Positions 1 to 12,802 of a stretch of DNA of 64,000 nt are shown one piece after another. The first letter of the stretch is position 1. The number at the start of each line of letters is the position of its first letter. The translations under genes and the position numbers were made by a program. This DNA comes from Cerrena zonata (lineage: Eukaryota > Basidiomycota > Agaricomycetes > Polyporales > Cerrenaceae). Below the pieces are notes generated by a model that was not told where the DNA came from, did no database searches, and was given only the letters and a program-made list of their open reading frames with translations. Location of the stretch: the NCBI GenBank assembly GCA_038087015.1, contig JASBNA010000014.1, forward strand, positions 372,001 through 436,000. Reading direction: 5' to 3'.

Positions 1-1589
1 AAACTTATCCTTACCCTTCAGGATGAGTGTTGCATTTAACATGTTCGTTCATCTTTATACTTTCACCTGTGGTGGACTCATCATTCCTTTATGTTGCATT
101 GGTCTGTCTCATGCCTCGTTTTGTCCTATGACTCGACTCGTCATCGTCAACGATCGTTAGATCCTACATTTGTGTCTTCGTGAAAATTGTCTTAATAGCT
201 GTCCGTTCGCTGTAGCTTATCTCTACCCATATGAGCGTTCGACAAATGGAAGTACTATGTCTTCGAACCAACTTCGCGTCCTTGCTGACAGTTTGCGCGT
301 ACCACTACGCGCCCATTCTGGAAATAGTTCGATGGACAGGTGCGCATGTATTCAACGGTTCTATCTTTAGAGAAGGCAGATAGAGCAACCTTCGGGCCTT
401 ATGTAGGGGGTGCGCTTATCATCACCGTATCACGCGTTGTCGCCGTCTGACACTGACAGAGTTATCAACTTTGTACGATACGCACCCAGACTTTGGACCG
501 CCACCACCAAACCTTTTTACTTGCCTTATTGAGCTGAGCACAAGTCTGATAGACGCTTGATATGAAGTTCTATTAGACGCTGTGCTATCTCTTCGCTTTT
601 TACGGTCAGCTCCGTAGAAACTACACTATTTGCATTTCGATAAGTTGTGGACCTTTGAGTGTCTCGATATTCAACACACTCATATGCTACATAAAGCAAT
701 TCCGTCGGCCTTGGCAAGAAGTTGTTGGACGCTCCACTTTTTTCCTGGCTCCAACAGCTTCATCTCTGATTAGCCTTCCTTCTCAGCTACCGAAATTCCT
801 GCGTCGCGTACGCGTAAATGTGGATATCTTGCTGAGTAGCTTCGATTGACAGCTTCTACCTGGTACTCTATCTCATCGCGTGATACAGCTAGTCATGAGT
901 ATTCGATTTATAGAGGTATCTTCGATTCTCATGCTCTCTCAATGGACTTTATTGACACTTTCACACCAGAAAATGACACATCAATGTATGGCATACGACC
1001 GGCATAAGGGTCTTATAATTGACCCAGATAAGCAGGGTATCTGTATGACACCCTACGGGTGACGTCGTTGCCCAATGCCGTTACTGGAAGCAGATGCAAC
1101 CTTGGTTATGCATGCTAATCCGAAGTTATTTTTAGACCAGCCGACGGGTGGGCATATGGGTTCTATCCTTTACACTCTCAAGTTCCGGCTTGCGCAGGCT
1201 CGAACCTTGACCGGAATTGGGTTCGTTCCTCAACACAATGTGCAGCATCGAGGATGGTAGAAACATTACCGCGCGGGTGGTTCCCAGCTCGAAGAAAGTC
1301 TGAGAAACTTTGTCCATAAACTTCGGTTGTGACTCTATTCCAGGCTGCTTCCAGGGTATCAAAAACTTTTCAAGCTCTCCTCCATGTGTGTCCGACGTTC
1401 TTGCGTAACACCACGGTCTCACCTGACAGCATGTGCTTCTTTCTATTCGACATTCAGAACATCAAGAGATAGCAAGCTTGTCTCGTCGTTCACAGAATGG
1501 ATCCGTGGGTTGTGTTTTTTGATATCTTATCGTCGGTTTCTTTTTTAACATGGGGACCGTTACTTGTCATTTAGAGCCATCAGGAAATG
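1..1589. other. no recognisable gene
   Basis: Only short frames of 60-100 codons occur here, on both strands, and none has a recognisable motif or joins convincingly through GT-AG introns. A fragment at 1075-1260 reads LFLDQPTGG, faintly like an ABC-transporter Walker B region, but no other ABC motif flanks it in the right order. The stretch could hold the end of a gene lying to the left, or regulatory DNA for the protease at 1686. Confidence 0.4.
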
Positions 1590-1596
1590 TATAAAG
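1590..1596 (+). promoter_or_regulatory. TATA-like box of the sedolisin gene
   Basis: TATAAAG lies 90 bases upstream of the ATG at 1686, a usual distance for a TATA element of a strongly expressed secreted fungal enzyme. Confidence 0.45.
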
Positions 1597-1685
1597 TCAG
1601 CCCGCACACGAGAGAGAAATGCTCTTCACGGCCTCATACCCAGGTCTCCTCCTCATCTCTCAGCTAAGGCTCGAGTAGAATCAAG

Positions 1686-3790
1686 ATGGTGGCTACTAGC
1701 ATTATCGCTTTCTCCCTCTTCACTCTCGCCCTTGGCAACCCGATGCAGCGTCGTGCAATGAAGCTGCACGAGGCTCGTCAGGGTGCACCTGAAGGCTTCA
1801 CCCAAGTCGGCAGTGCTTCACCCAGTGCCACTCTGCGCATGCGTGTTGCTCTTGCTCAGAGCAACCCTGCAGGTCTCACTGATGCTCTCATGGATGTCAG
1901 CACTCCCGATAGTGCTAATTATGGACAGCATCTTACCAAGGAAGACGTATGTTATCATTTCCGTACTCAAAATGAATGCGTCATTGACTCCGCACAATTC
2001 ATCTCCTTTCTAGGTTGACAAATTCGTCGCACCCTCTGCTGACACTCTTTCCGCAGTCAACGCATGGCTTGCTGAGAACGATCTTACTGCTACTCCTCTC
2101 ACTTCAGCTGGTGACTGGCTCGGATTCGAGGTTTCCGTTGAGAAAGCCAACGAGCTCCTTGACGCTCAATTCGTCACCTTCAAGCACGATGAGACTGGTG
2201 ATGAGACGATCCGAACTCTCGCCTACTCTATCCCTGCTGACTTGCAGTCCCACATTGAGTTGGTCCACCCGACCATCAGGTATGTTGTCATGGATAATAT
2301 CTCGCTATTTAATACTAATACTACCATTTCTCCTAGTTTCCCGAACCCTCTTGCTAAGGTCCCCGTCTTCTCTACTCCCGCCAAGAGCAACGTTGCACAG
2401 GCCAACTTGACCTCTGATGCCGTTCCTGCTTCTTGCGCGTCCACGATCACGCCTGCTTGCTTGCAGGCTCTCTACAGCATCCCCACCACTCGGGCTACCC
2501 AGAGCTCCAACGTTCTCGCTGTCTCTGGTTTCATTGAACAATTTGCCAACCAGGCCGATTTGAAGGTACGTCTTCTCATACCGGTTGCATGGATTTCCTC
2601 GAGCTGAACATGCTTTTCTATATAGCAATTCCTTACGGCCCTCCGTCCCGATATTGCCTCTACCACCACCTTCACTCTTCAGACCCTTGATGGTGGTACC
2701 AACTCGCAAACCCGTAGCCAGGCCGGTATCGAAGCTGTAAGTGTCTTGTGCTCTCATTTCGGTGACTTTTTAAACTTACCGTGGGAATCACAGAACCTCG
2801 ATATTCAGTACACCATTGGTGTCGCTACCGGTGTTCCGACTGTCTTCATCTCCGTTGGTGAGCAATTCCAAGACGGTGGTTTGGAAGGTTTCCTCGACAT
2901 CATCAACTTCCTCAACGGCGAGACGAACCCCCCTCACGTGTTGACTACCAGTTACGGTCAAAACGAGAACACCATCTCGTCCACTCTTGCTAAGTGCGTA
3001 ATACCTATTGGTCATTCTTTCTCGTTTCTCATCGCTATTATAGCCGTCTCTGCACTGCTTACCAACAACTCGGTGCTCGTGGTACCTCCATCCTCTTTGC
3101 TTCAGGTGATGGTGGTGTTGCTGGCTCTCAGACCACTCGCTGCACCACCTTCTTGCCCACCTTCCCCTCAGGATGCCCCTTGTAAGTGGTATCCAATCAG
3201 GGATAGTTCTCTTTTACTAATCGATTGCCACAGCATGACCTCCGTTGGCGCCACCACTGGTGTCCCAGAAACCTCCGCTTCCTTCTCTTCGGGCGGTTTC
3301 TCTAACGTCTTCACCCGCCCAAGCTACCAAAGCGCCGCTGTCACCTCATACTTGAACAGGCTCGGAACGACCAACTCCGGCAAGTTCAACACTGCTGGTC
3401 GTGCTTTCCCCGATGTCGCTGCTATGGGTGACAACGTTGAGATCGTCTTCCAAGGTTCGACCGGTTTGGTTGCTGGAACTAGTTGCTCTAGCCCCATCTT
3501 TGCCAGTATCATCTCATTGATCAACGACCGACTCATTGCTGCTGGTCGCTCTCCTCTCGGGTTCCTCAACCCCTTCCTCTACTCCACCGCTGCTTCCGCT
3601 TTCAACGACATCACGACTGGAAGCAACCCAGGTTGCAACACCAACGGATTCCCCGCTCTCTCTGGTTGGGACCCAGTACGTCATGTCATTGTCATATTGC
3701 TAATTACTATCCCGCTGACATTTCTGTTTTTAGGTTACCGGTCTCGGTACTCCCAACTTCCCTGCTTTGTTGGCTGCCGCCGGATTGTAG
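1686..3790 (+). CDS. secreted sedolisin-type serine protease (S53, tripeptidyl-peptidase-like)
   Basis: Secreted peptidase of the S53 family (sedolisin/aorsin/grifolisin type), expected to degrade extracellular protein at acidic pH after removal of its pro-domain. The ATG at 1686 opens a hydrophobic signal peptide (MVATSIIAFSLFTLALG) followed by a pro-kumamolisin domain (around NYGQHLTKEDV). In the mature part, an ExxxD catalytic Glu/Asp pair sits in GIEANLD, made across the intron near 2735-2793. The oxyanion Asp is in FASGDGG, and the nucleophile is in AGTSCSSPIFA, matching the family SGTSxxxP motif with Ala for the first Ser. The C-terminal Ca-binding region is GWDPVTGLGTPNF. About seven short introns are read, for example 1947-2013, 2280-2336, 3182-3233 and 3676-3733. 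The stop is TAG at 3788. The catalytic residues are all present, so an active enzyme is expected. Which peptidase subtype it is cannot be told by eye. Confidence 0.9.
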
Positions 3791-4374
3791 GTTCAGATTA
3801 CGAAGATCTTTCGAAGCATAAAACATGTATAACTTCACGAATAACTTCAATGAATGTGACGTTCAGATGCCTTGTATGATTTTTGACAAGTTCTTGCGTT
3901 GAAACAATCACAACCACGAAAGGTAATAAAGTATTAACAATCGGCGTCGGAGCGTGAAGCTTTCAAAGAAATTAAATGTGGTCACTTCAGACGCCGGTAA
4001 AATGTCGACTTCTGAAGCTGGCGTCCAAAACTTCCATTACACGCATGTACTGGCGGTATCTCACCCAAGCGAAGTCTTGGGCACGGGGACGCGGGGTCGG
4101 TTATATGCGCCACCATTAGTGAGTGCTTGACGTTTGCAAGGGCTGCATTGATGCTGAACTGTCTAATCGAACCCTAGTCACCAAGGTAGATGTTCTTTTG
4201 CTCGGTTTGTTTGACGTTGAGAGTGAAGCACCTCTGAATAGCCAAGACGGGGCTGAAACTAACTGTGATCCGCCCTCGAGGAGTCGAAGTATCGGGTGGC
4301 TATACCACCGACAATCGCTAGACTGTCTACGAGTTCTTCTTGTCTTCCCCGCTAAACGCTAAAATTTGAAGAGA
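3791..4374. other. intergenic, nothing recognised
   Basis: Tandem-oriented spacer between the protease and the metallophosphatase. It has no coding frame with recognisable content and should hold the protease terminator and the next promoter. Confidence 0.5.
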
Positions 4375-4381
4375 TATATAA
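4375..4381 (+). promoter_or_regulatory. TATA box of the metallophosphatase gene
   Basis: TATATAA lies about 60 bases upstream of the ATG at 4436. Confidence 0.45.
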
Positions 4382-4435
4382 CCACCATTATGATGGTGGA
4401 CTGTCTTTCGGACACTCGTTCCTCTCTGAAGCGTC

Positions 4436-7261
4436 ATGATCAAGGCAGGACTTTTTACGCTTGTTCCTATCCTTTCTTTCTTGCATTCTGCTCAAGCCTG
4501 CGGGGATCATCATCATGCTAAGCGTGCCCTTCCGTCTGTGCCTTTGACGCCTCCCACAAGGCCCCTTGAATGGGGTGACTTTAATGTGATCCACACGACC
4601 GATACCCATGGATGGCTTCTCGGACATCAGGAGCCATCTTTCCCTGAGCCCAATTACAGGTATATTTTTACATTCATTTTGTATTGTTCCATAGTTGCTA
4701 ATGAAACTATAGTGGAGATCTCGGAGACTTAGCTTCTTTTATTGAACATATGAAGAAAATCGCTGTATGTCTTGCCGCATTTGCTATCGGGGTCGGTCCA
4801 TATACTTATACATCATTGTAGGACAAAAAGGGCGTTGACTTGCTGCTCGTTGACTCTGGCGACTTGCACGATGGTACCTTTCATATTTCGCAGACGCAAT
4901 CACAATCTGACTAGGAATAATCTAGGTGCTGGCTTATCTGACGGATTTCCCCCTGGCGATGTGGATGGGCATGAGGTTGGTAATTCATGATCTATTTTAC
5001 TTGTTCCATGCTTAAACGACATATCGTCATAATTATAGTCAGACAAGTTTCTACTTCAGCTCCCCTACGATGTGATGACCATCGGGAAGTAAGTCCGCTC
5101 ATGACACTGTCCTCTCGAGATGGCAATAACCTGAAACTGAATAGCCATGAACTCTACAACTACTCCGTAACGTACGACATGTAAGTCAAATGTTATTGGC
5201 CTCAGTTAAGTGTCCCAACTAAATAGTCTTGACGTACCAGGTATAAGAACTTTGCTCCCAAATTGAATGGTCGATACCTCACGTCCAATGTCGACATTGA
5301 AGTGGATGGCAAACGAGTCTCGGTTGGCAGTGAGTGCACTTTCACGTTGTGTTTTATAACTGTCTCATCTCTTCTAGGTCGTTGGACGAAATTCAAGACT
5401 GCAAAGTAAGTGTTAGGGCTGTGCTTCCATGAATCATCTACTAATTGTCAATGGCCCTAACAGGAACCGGACTGTAGTTGCTTTGGGAGTACTGTTTAAC
5501 TTCAACGCTAATGACAAAGGGACGTTTGTACAATCAGTCACGGACATGATTAAGGAATCATGGGTACGTACAAAATTGTTGTGTGCAATTCTATGTGATT
5601 ATTGATTGGACCACGCTTGCAGTTTAAAGATGCACTCAAGGAGAATCCTGATGTTTTCCTACTTACTGGGTTCGTCTCTCCTGCACGAGACCACATTATG
5701 ATACACTAATTGTTCCCGATTCAGCCATATGCCTGTGCAGGGACAAGGTAGCGAATGGGAGGCTATACGTCAAGAGATACGGAAGAGTCATCCAACTACT
5801 CCTGTTCTTATTTTCGGAGGTATGGTTATTCCGGATTCATTTCCTACAATTCTGACATTGTATTTCACTTACTAGGTCATACTCATATTCGTGACTGTGG
5901 TAAGTAACTGTGTTCACTTTCCTATAATATAGCTTTATACTTGAAACAGTGCAACTTGATGGACGCTCCATGTCTCTCGAAAGCGGTCGTTATATGGACA
6001 CGATAGGGTGGATGAGTACGCCCCTCCTGTTATTCGATCGTCTTGAATCATTGATATTCGCCCACAGGTGCTAAACTGGACGCCAAGACTAGCACGAAGA
6101 ATATCACCTTTACTAGACGCTATCTTGACAACAATCGAATCACTTATGAGGTGAGTAATCTCTAGGGTCTATTGTAATAAATGTTCTGACCAAAGTCCTT
6201 ATAGTATCATACCAATACGACTGAGAAGAGCTTTGACACCACTTTAGGCCAGAACATTACCACAGGGATGCATGCTGTAGCCAAAGCTTTTGATTTGGAC
6301 GATTCAGTCGGAATTGCTCCCCACGACTTTAACTATGATCTGTACGTTGTAAACTTCATCTTTCCACACTTCCATGTAACCAAACTGTCAAACAACAGCG
6401 CGCCCTATCCTGATGCGGAGGATTCTTTGGTCAGACTGTTTGCAAGAGAGGTATAGTTAACATAATTGTGTCGAGGCTACCAGTGATTTATCTTGCTTTG
6501 AATAGGCTATGCCATATGCATTGACATACAACAACACTCGAGCTTCAATACCCAACTTCATGATTGTGAACTCTGAATTACTGCGATATGACATTTTCCA
6601 AGGACCGTTTACCAAAAATGACCAACTGACCACTTTGCCCTACGTCGACGCCTTCGCGTATATCGCTGATGTCCCAGCCGGTGCTGCACAGAAGGTCTTG
6701 ACGACTATCAATGGGGCTCGTGCTCGCCGAGGATTAACTGCTCGCGAATTGGAAGAAGCACTTCATATTGCGGGTGGTGTGGAATTGATCCATAGGCAAT
6801 GGGTTAGAGACATGATTGTAGAGGGTCAACCTCGCAAGGACAACCTAACTCTTGGATACGTGACCACCGATGTAGGATGAGAATGTTCTCCTGATATTAT
6901 ACTTATACCTTGATTACTGACTCTATTCTCTAGTCTTGTCCAGGTGTAGGGGATGATACCTTGCACAAGCAGCCCGATGTAAGTAATTGTGACAACCTCC
7001 TACCTCTTGCATCTCACTCAACGATTCAAACAGCAAATATTCACACCTCCCAGATATGTGTCTTCGAAGCCACCTACGGTCAATGACACTGCGCCTATCG
7101 ATCTTGTATTCGTCGACTTCCCGCGTATTCGTAGAGAGATCCTACAAGCGTTGAAGACGATCGTTGGCAAGGATTACACTGAATCGGTGAAGTCATACAC
7201 CGATGTGACTTCGGACAAAATTTTGGGAATGTACGCCAAACATGCGTGGCAGAGTCAGTGA
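4436..7261 (+). CDS. secreted or vacuolar 5'-nucleotidase-like metallophosphatase
   Basis: Calcineurin-like metallophosphoesterase of the 5'-nucleotidase/UshA superfamily, resembling the fungal YHR202W-type proteins. Expected to hydrolyse a phosphoester with a two-metal centre. The start at 4436 gives a signal peptide (MIKAGLFTLVPILSFLHSAQA). Metal ligands can be read in order: DTHGW (D-x-H), DSGDLHDG, GNHE at an exon junction near 5092-5145, LLTGHMP, and GGHTHIRD near 5816-5893. A C-terminal 5'-nucleotidase domain follows (YNNTRASIPNFMIVNSELLRYDIF near 6525-6600). The gene is cut into more than ten short exons by introns of about 50-60 bases; the last exon ends at TGA 7261 after HAWQSQ. No frame break was seen. 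The substrate cannot be read from sequence; nucleotidase is the superfamily default. Confidence 0.85.
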
Positions 7262-7520
7262 TGATCGATGATCTGTAGAATTAGTTTGCAAAGGGCCATG
7301 ACCTTATATCGCTACACTATATAGTATATCCTTTGATAATGATATTTGACTTTGGAATGGCTTGTAGCTACGAACATGTCGGGCTCCAAATTGGTGTTCA
7401 GGTAGCTGCAGACACTAGCAAAGTCAGCGGAATGAGAATGAATCCTTTACGCTTAATTGCTTGAGCAGCTGAAGGCGTAGCCTTTCTTTGATATATTTTG
7501 ACACTTGTAGTGAATAATAA

Positions 7521-10500
7521 CTACGACATACCACCCTCGACGGCCTTGTAGGTCTTCCCGTCTCTTGTACGCCATCGACGGCGCATTCTCAGGACAGAGC
7601 CGATGATTGAAGCCACGGTCTGTGCGCCCCACCGTTCGTATGCCAGGGAAACACAGACATTCAAAACTACGGCGAGTAGTAAGGTCAATCTTGCGGTGAA
7701 TGGTAGTGGCATTAGCTCAAGGATTGCAGCGATCGGGCCAGGTGGCGAAAGCAAGACCATAATGTTGAACAACGACAGACAGCCAATTGATACCATGAGC
7801 CATACTGGAAATGCGGTCAGTCACCAAACAAAGCATGAACTGAAGAGGGTAAATACCGTTTGTCCACATAGGCTTTCGATACGGTGGACCTATGCTGAAG
7901 ACGGCGGCCACGAGGATGTATTGGAAACATGACACCAGGAACAGGACCGAATTCTCGTAATTCTGAGCTTCCAGCTTGTCATCATCACTATCAGGACTAT
8001 TGGCGGGTGGTGGGGTGTACCTAATTCAACATGGTCATTTTAGCCTACATGGGCTGAAACATGGGACAGACTTACCAGTCCTGGTTCCTGACCCAGAAGT
8101 ATGCCCAGAATTGCACTGCACTGGTAATAATGATCTGACCAATGATACTCGACAAAACCTTCTTCGAGACCAGGTTAGCAGTAGGTCCTTTAGGGTGAAT
8201 CCGCGGGAATGGGAGAGTTCTGCCCACTACACAATTGCATTTTGTCAGTCATACAGATGTGAAGAGGGGGTATGAGACGGGCTTACTCGTCACAGCGATA
8301 GGTATGATAATGAAAAGATCAATATACAAAAACTACCGTAACATGAGTTAGCTCGGTTAGTATATATAAGTACAATAAAACTTACCTGAAAGTCTCCTAA
8401 TGATGAAGCGAAGGAGTAGAGGAGAGTAATGGTAGTAAATTGTATAAGTGAATACAATGCCCTGAAGTACCCTTCATGAGTTAGTTGAACTATGGTACAG
8501 AGACGATCCCACTCACATGTACTTGAAACAGCTGAAGCTGGTAACCAAGGCAGCTCTGCCTTCCTTGATGACTTCCAAAACGCAGCTTATGTCAGGGGTT
8601 TGACTGGTGAAAGGTGCTGCAACAGAAGCCTCTGCTTCCGAGAGAGAGATTCCGACATCTGCTGCTTTCAATGCAGAACAGTCGTTGGCACCGTCACCAC
8701 ACATGAGAACAGTGTATCCCAAGCCTTGTAGTCTTTCAACGATTTCGTTCTTCTCGTCAGGAGACATACGAGCATAGATCTGCGCTCTGACCAGCATCTA
8801 GAAGGTTCACAATGGTTCAAGTTAGTTTCAACTAACTAGAATATTGATATTGATTAGTACGCTCACTCGTTGTAGCGTCTCCAGAGCAGCATGGTTGATC
8901 ATCCACCTGAAGACATCTCCTGTAACGACAAGGGTATAGTCATGATGATCAAGAGCGTCCCCGTCAACCGTCGAGTGAGAAGGAGGTTGTAAAGGTTTGA
9001 GACTGTAGTCGTCGAGGGTCCAATTCTCTTCATCCATACAGTTCCATTCAATCTGAGCCATTGGCGTCAGCGCATTCCCTACAACGACCGTCAATATGGA
9101 ATAGAGTATTTTTGGGCAACTAACATACCTCTGACGAATGTTGGAGAAAACACATGTGCAGCGGTATTGATTAGGCCACATTCTCGAGCAACGCTGACCG
9201 CTGTCAAGGGGTTATCACCGGTGATCATACGGCAAGCAAGATGAGCTTGACGCAAAGCTTGAATGGCAGGTGTTGTCCCAGGTTTAAGCTTATTCTCAAA
9301 GATTACCAAACCCAAGAAACGAAGCCCGAACTCTGCCTGCTCCCTGGAAGAAATAAAGGTTCAATTATCACTTAGATTACTCACAACATGAGGGACGTAC
9401 CGTTTCATTTTCTGCGCCTTCAACCAAGACAAGCCCTCGATACTTTTTCCTGCGATGGCAATAACGCGATACCCACGCTTCGTATAGTAGGACAGCAGGT
9501 CGTCGTAGTCATCTGGGACTATAAAACATGTGAGACGGGTGTATAGAATAGTCAATGAGTTGTCTTACAGGAGTCTTTCTCACAAATATCGCTCATGACC
9601 TCTGGAGCGCCTTTTACGTAGATTTCCATACTGTTGCTCTTGAGGCGTTTTACAATCACGCTCATTCTCCGAAGAGCAGAAACGAACTCGAATGTCCGGA
9701 TGACACCAAGTTCTAAGAAATGTGCGTGCTAGAGAAATAGTGAGAAACCGAGAATGAATCAACTGAAGACATGTGCACATACTCGTCCTGCGCCTTTCAA
9801 CGCGTCCTCAACCCTGAATTTAGCACTTCCAGGAGGTCGTACAACTGTTTGTACAAGGGCGGCCGGTCTATCGCCTGTTTTGCTTTTGACGACAGCAGTA
9901 CCTGCCGCCTGTCCTTCCTCTACGGTCCACTTCGTGAACTCGAACATTTTCACGTCCAACGGGTCACCAATGATCTCCCCGTCTACCTTCTTTAACGAGT
10001 GACATGTAGCCAACGCATACAAGAAGTTTGCCTTGCCGTGATTAGTTGGCAAGTCCCGTACGTCTTCAATGAGCTCTCCGAACCGATGTACGTTACGTTC
10101 CAAAGCACGTACGCCGAGAATGTCGAGACCATCTTCGGTGAGTGTACCTGTCTTGTCGAAGCAGCATACGTTGATACGACCACCAACGTTGACTCTACTA
10201 GGAGAAATGCAGAAGATTCCGAGTTTTCGTAGACGACCAATGGCAAAACTAGTGCCAATAGATAGCGTGGCGGGTAGGGCAGGCGGGACTACCACAGTAA
10301 TGAGATCAAGGGCACGTATGACGATGGTATGCCATTTAACCTGAAGTTAGTTAAAAGATTGGTATAAAGATATCAATAAATATTTAAGGACGTACACCCA
10401 GTCGAACGAATTGGACAGCGCTTGCACAGAAACCAATGCCAGCCAATCCAGCCAATACGAGAATGAATCGAATCGAATCACGATAGAATTTGAATCCCAT

Positions 10501-12802
10501 AGGCTTGGGGAATAGCATTGATCGAACTAGGGAACCCTTCGTGGTATTGAACCCTAGGAACAGTGCGTCTATCAGTTCAATCGCACACATACAAATCTAC
10601 AGGTACTCACCAGTTCTCACCACTAGAGCTAAGGCGGGCCTCCCCGGACCTCCATCCACACTCAAGCCACTCCTAATCCTCACAACCTTAGTCCCTGCAT
10701 ATAGGAAGCCCTTAGCCATGTCACCGGCAACGTCCTTGGCGTCTTTCCAATGAGCAATATCTTCGTCCCTTACCGGGATCTTGCTGACGGGAATACTTTC
10801 ACCGGTGAGCATACTCTCATTGACGATTGCGTCTCCAGATAGGAGGAACATGTCGGCTGGGAATAGGGATAAGTGTGGCTCGGTGAGGTTGATTATGTCT
10901 CCGGGGACTAGGGTAGTTGAGTCTTGTTCTTGCCCTGTGATAAACATAAGAGATAGGCAGAGGGCATTGCAGGACAAATAACGCTCACAGTTTCCGTCTA
11001 TGAAAATGTTCACTTTGCAAGAAAATCGGGACATCTCTCGCATACGTTTGATAGTCTAAAAGAGGTTGTAAGCCATCGACACAACACAGGTAGGGACCAG
11101 CGACACACACCTTCTTTGTTTCTATAAGCGTTGTACTGATACTAATAGCAGAGATAAGGAGAATACAAAAGGCATAATAATAGTAATCATCAAGCGACCA
11201 TAGGATAATGCTGGCGATTTGGAAAACATAGAACGGATGAATGACCTATACCGAAAAAAAATGTAAGCAAGTAAGTCAATATTTGGAATAATGTCATGTA
11301 CCTCGTCTATAAGAAGAGAAATTGTAGATTTCCCCTGAATGTCAATGAGATTCTCGCCGAATAAGGTTTGTCTCTGGGTCTCGCTTGTCTTGTCTAAACC
11401 ATTTTGTATGGATCGAACCCCGTTCCAAGAAGAATCTCGCCAGTCTCTGTAGAATGCATTAGTTCACAGCATAGTTAGGGTCTAATATACGCACTTGACC
11501 AGGGCAAACAATCCTGTACGAGGATTAAGGGCAAAGCGAGCGTATCTATAATCAACAACAAGCAAATGATCGAGCATTCCATTGTCGCCAACGACAGGCT
11601 CCGTATCAGAGGTGAATACCGTTGAAATATGGTACGGGTAGTGTATAGTAGTAACAGGGAATAATGCAATATCTCTGTAAGCAGACTTCCATTCCATCAT
11701 GAGCGATTCAATAAGTAGAAGGAATAGCGCCAACCTCTACAACGACGAACCCATGCTCTAGATTTTTGAATGCCTTCTCCCGGGTGACCCAACGAAGCCA
11801 CAGCTTGGGGAACCAATGCCCAAGTAGACCGAGAAGGCCAAAGGACAAAACGCAGAGGGCGCGCCAGAGGAATTGTCGTATTTGGATAGTTTCATAGCCC
11901 ACAAACCGTATACTGGCGTCTTCATCAGCAATATAGATAGTCTGTCTGCTTGGTGGGCCAGGTGGCGGGGGATCAAGAGGTTCAAGTTCACCCATATCTA
12001 TTCGTTCCTCCCCACCAAATATCGGGTCGCCTGCCATGAGTGGAAGCGTTGGACCAGGAGATGGAGGAAAGGAACGTTCATCGAAGGAGCGCATATCTAC
12101 AGACTCATTATCAACGTCCCGTAAGTCTCTGTCAGACTCGTATTCATCTTCATCCTCTTCCGAAGAGGCATAACCCCAGCGCTCTTCGCCGTCTACCTCT
12201 GACTCGAGAGCATAGTCGGAGCCGGCGTCAGAACGGCGACTACTATGCCTACGTAGAAGACCTGTCCTAGAAGTACGACTCGAGAGAGATGGTCGCCTAC
12301 TATGAGGCGGAGAGTCAGATATTTGTGGTGTTCTGCCAAACATGTTAGCAATGTTCTCAAACATTGTGTTTGGTCGAGTTGGTATCGGTGACGACAGTTT
12401 CGACCTTGCATCTTGCGAAGTTCCATGACCCTCCTCGTCTTCAACATCGCTAGCATAATCGCCAAGTCCATTGTCAACAGACCCATAAGAAACGAAACCG
12501 TCTCCGCTCGATCGACGACTTCGTGAACCTGCTCGGCTTCGACTATCTTCGCTTCTTCTACGACTCAGACTTCGATGTGTCCAACCATCACTACTTCTTC
12601 GGCCATGTTCGTGAAGAGACATTCTTGAGACACTACTGGGGATAACAGAATGGCTTGGTCCGTCAAACATGCTTCCAACTCCGTCTTCACCGTATCTGGA
12701 GTCACGTCGTACACGTTCCGAAGTACGGATAGCATTCTGGATGTCAATAGCAGAGGCTCCTTCAGTATAGTCATAAGTCTCGTCCCTTGAAGGGGAGGCC
12801 AT
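7521..12802 (-). CDS. YPK9: P5B-type P-type ATPase (YPK9/ATP13A2 family)
   Basis: ATP-driven transporter of the P5B class. Yeast Ypk9 sits in the vacuole membrane and human ATP13A2 exports lysosomal polyamines, so a vacuolar polyamine or cation role is inferred. All hallmark motifs are visible: PPALPA in TM4 (PPALP marks P5B; P5A proteins have PPELP), phosphorylation site CFDKTGTLT near 10145, [10 protein letters not shown] in the actuator domain near 10795, KGAPEV near 9610, [10 protein letters not shown] near 9215 and GDGANDC near 8690. The start at 12802 ([12 protein letters not shown]) opens an N-terminal extension of about 300 residues, rich in Ser, Arg and acidic residues, before the first membrane segment ([20 protein letters not shown], near 11810-11870). 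About 15 short introns interrupt the rest. The stop is TAG at 7521. No frame break was seen. Confidence 0.92.

Noticed and set aside
1075..1260. ABC-transporter fragment (LFLDQPTGG and later IGFVPQHNV)
   Set aside because: In ABC proteins the second motif precedes the first, and no Walker A or signature motif is present; similarity is too short.
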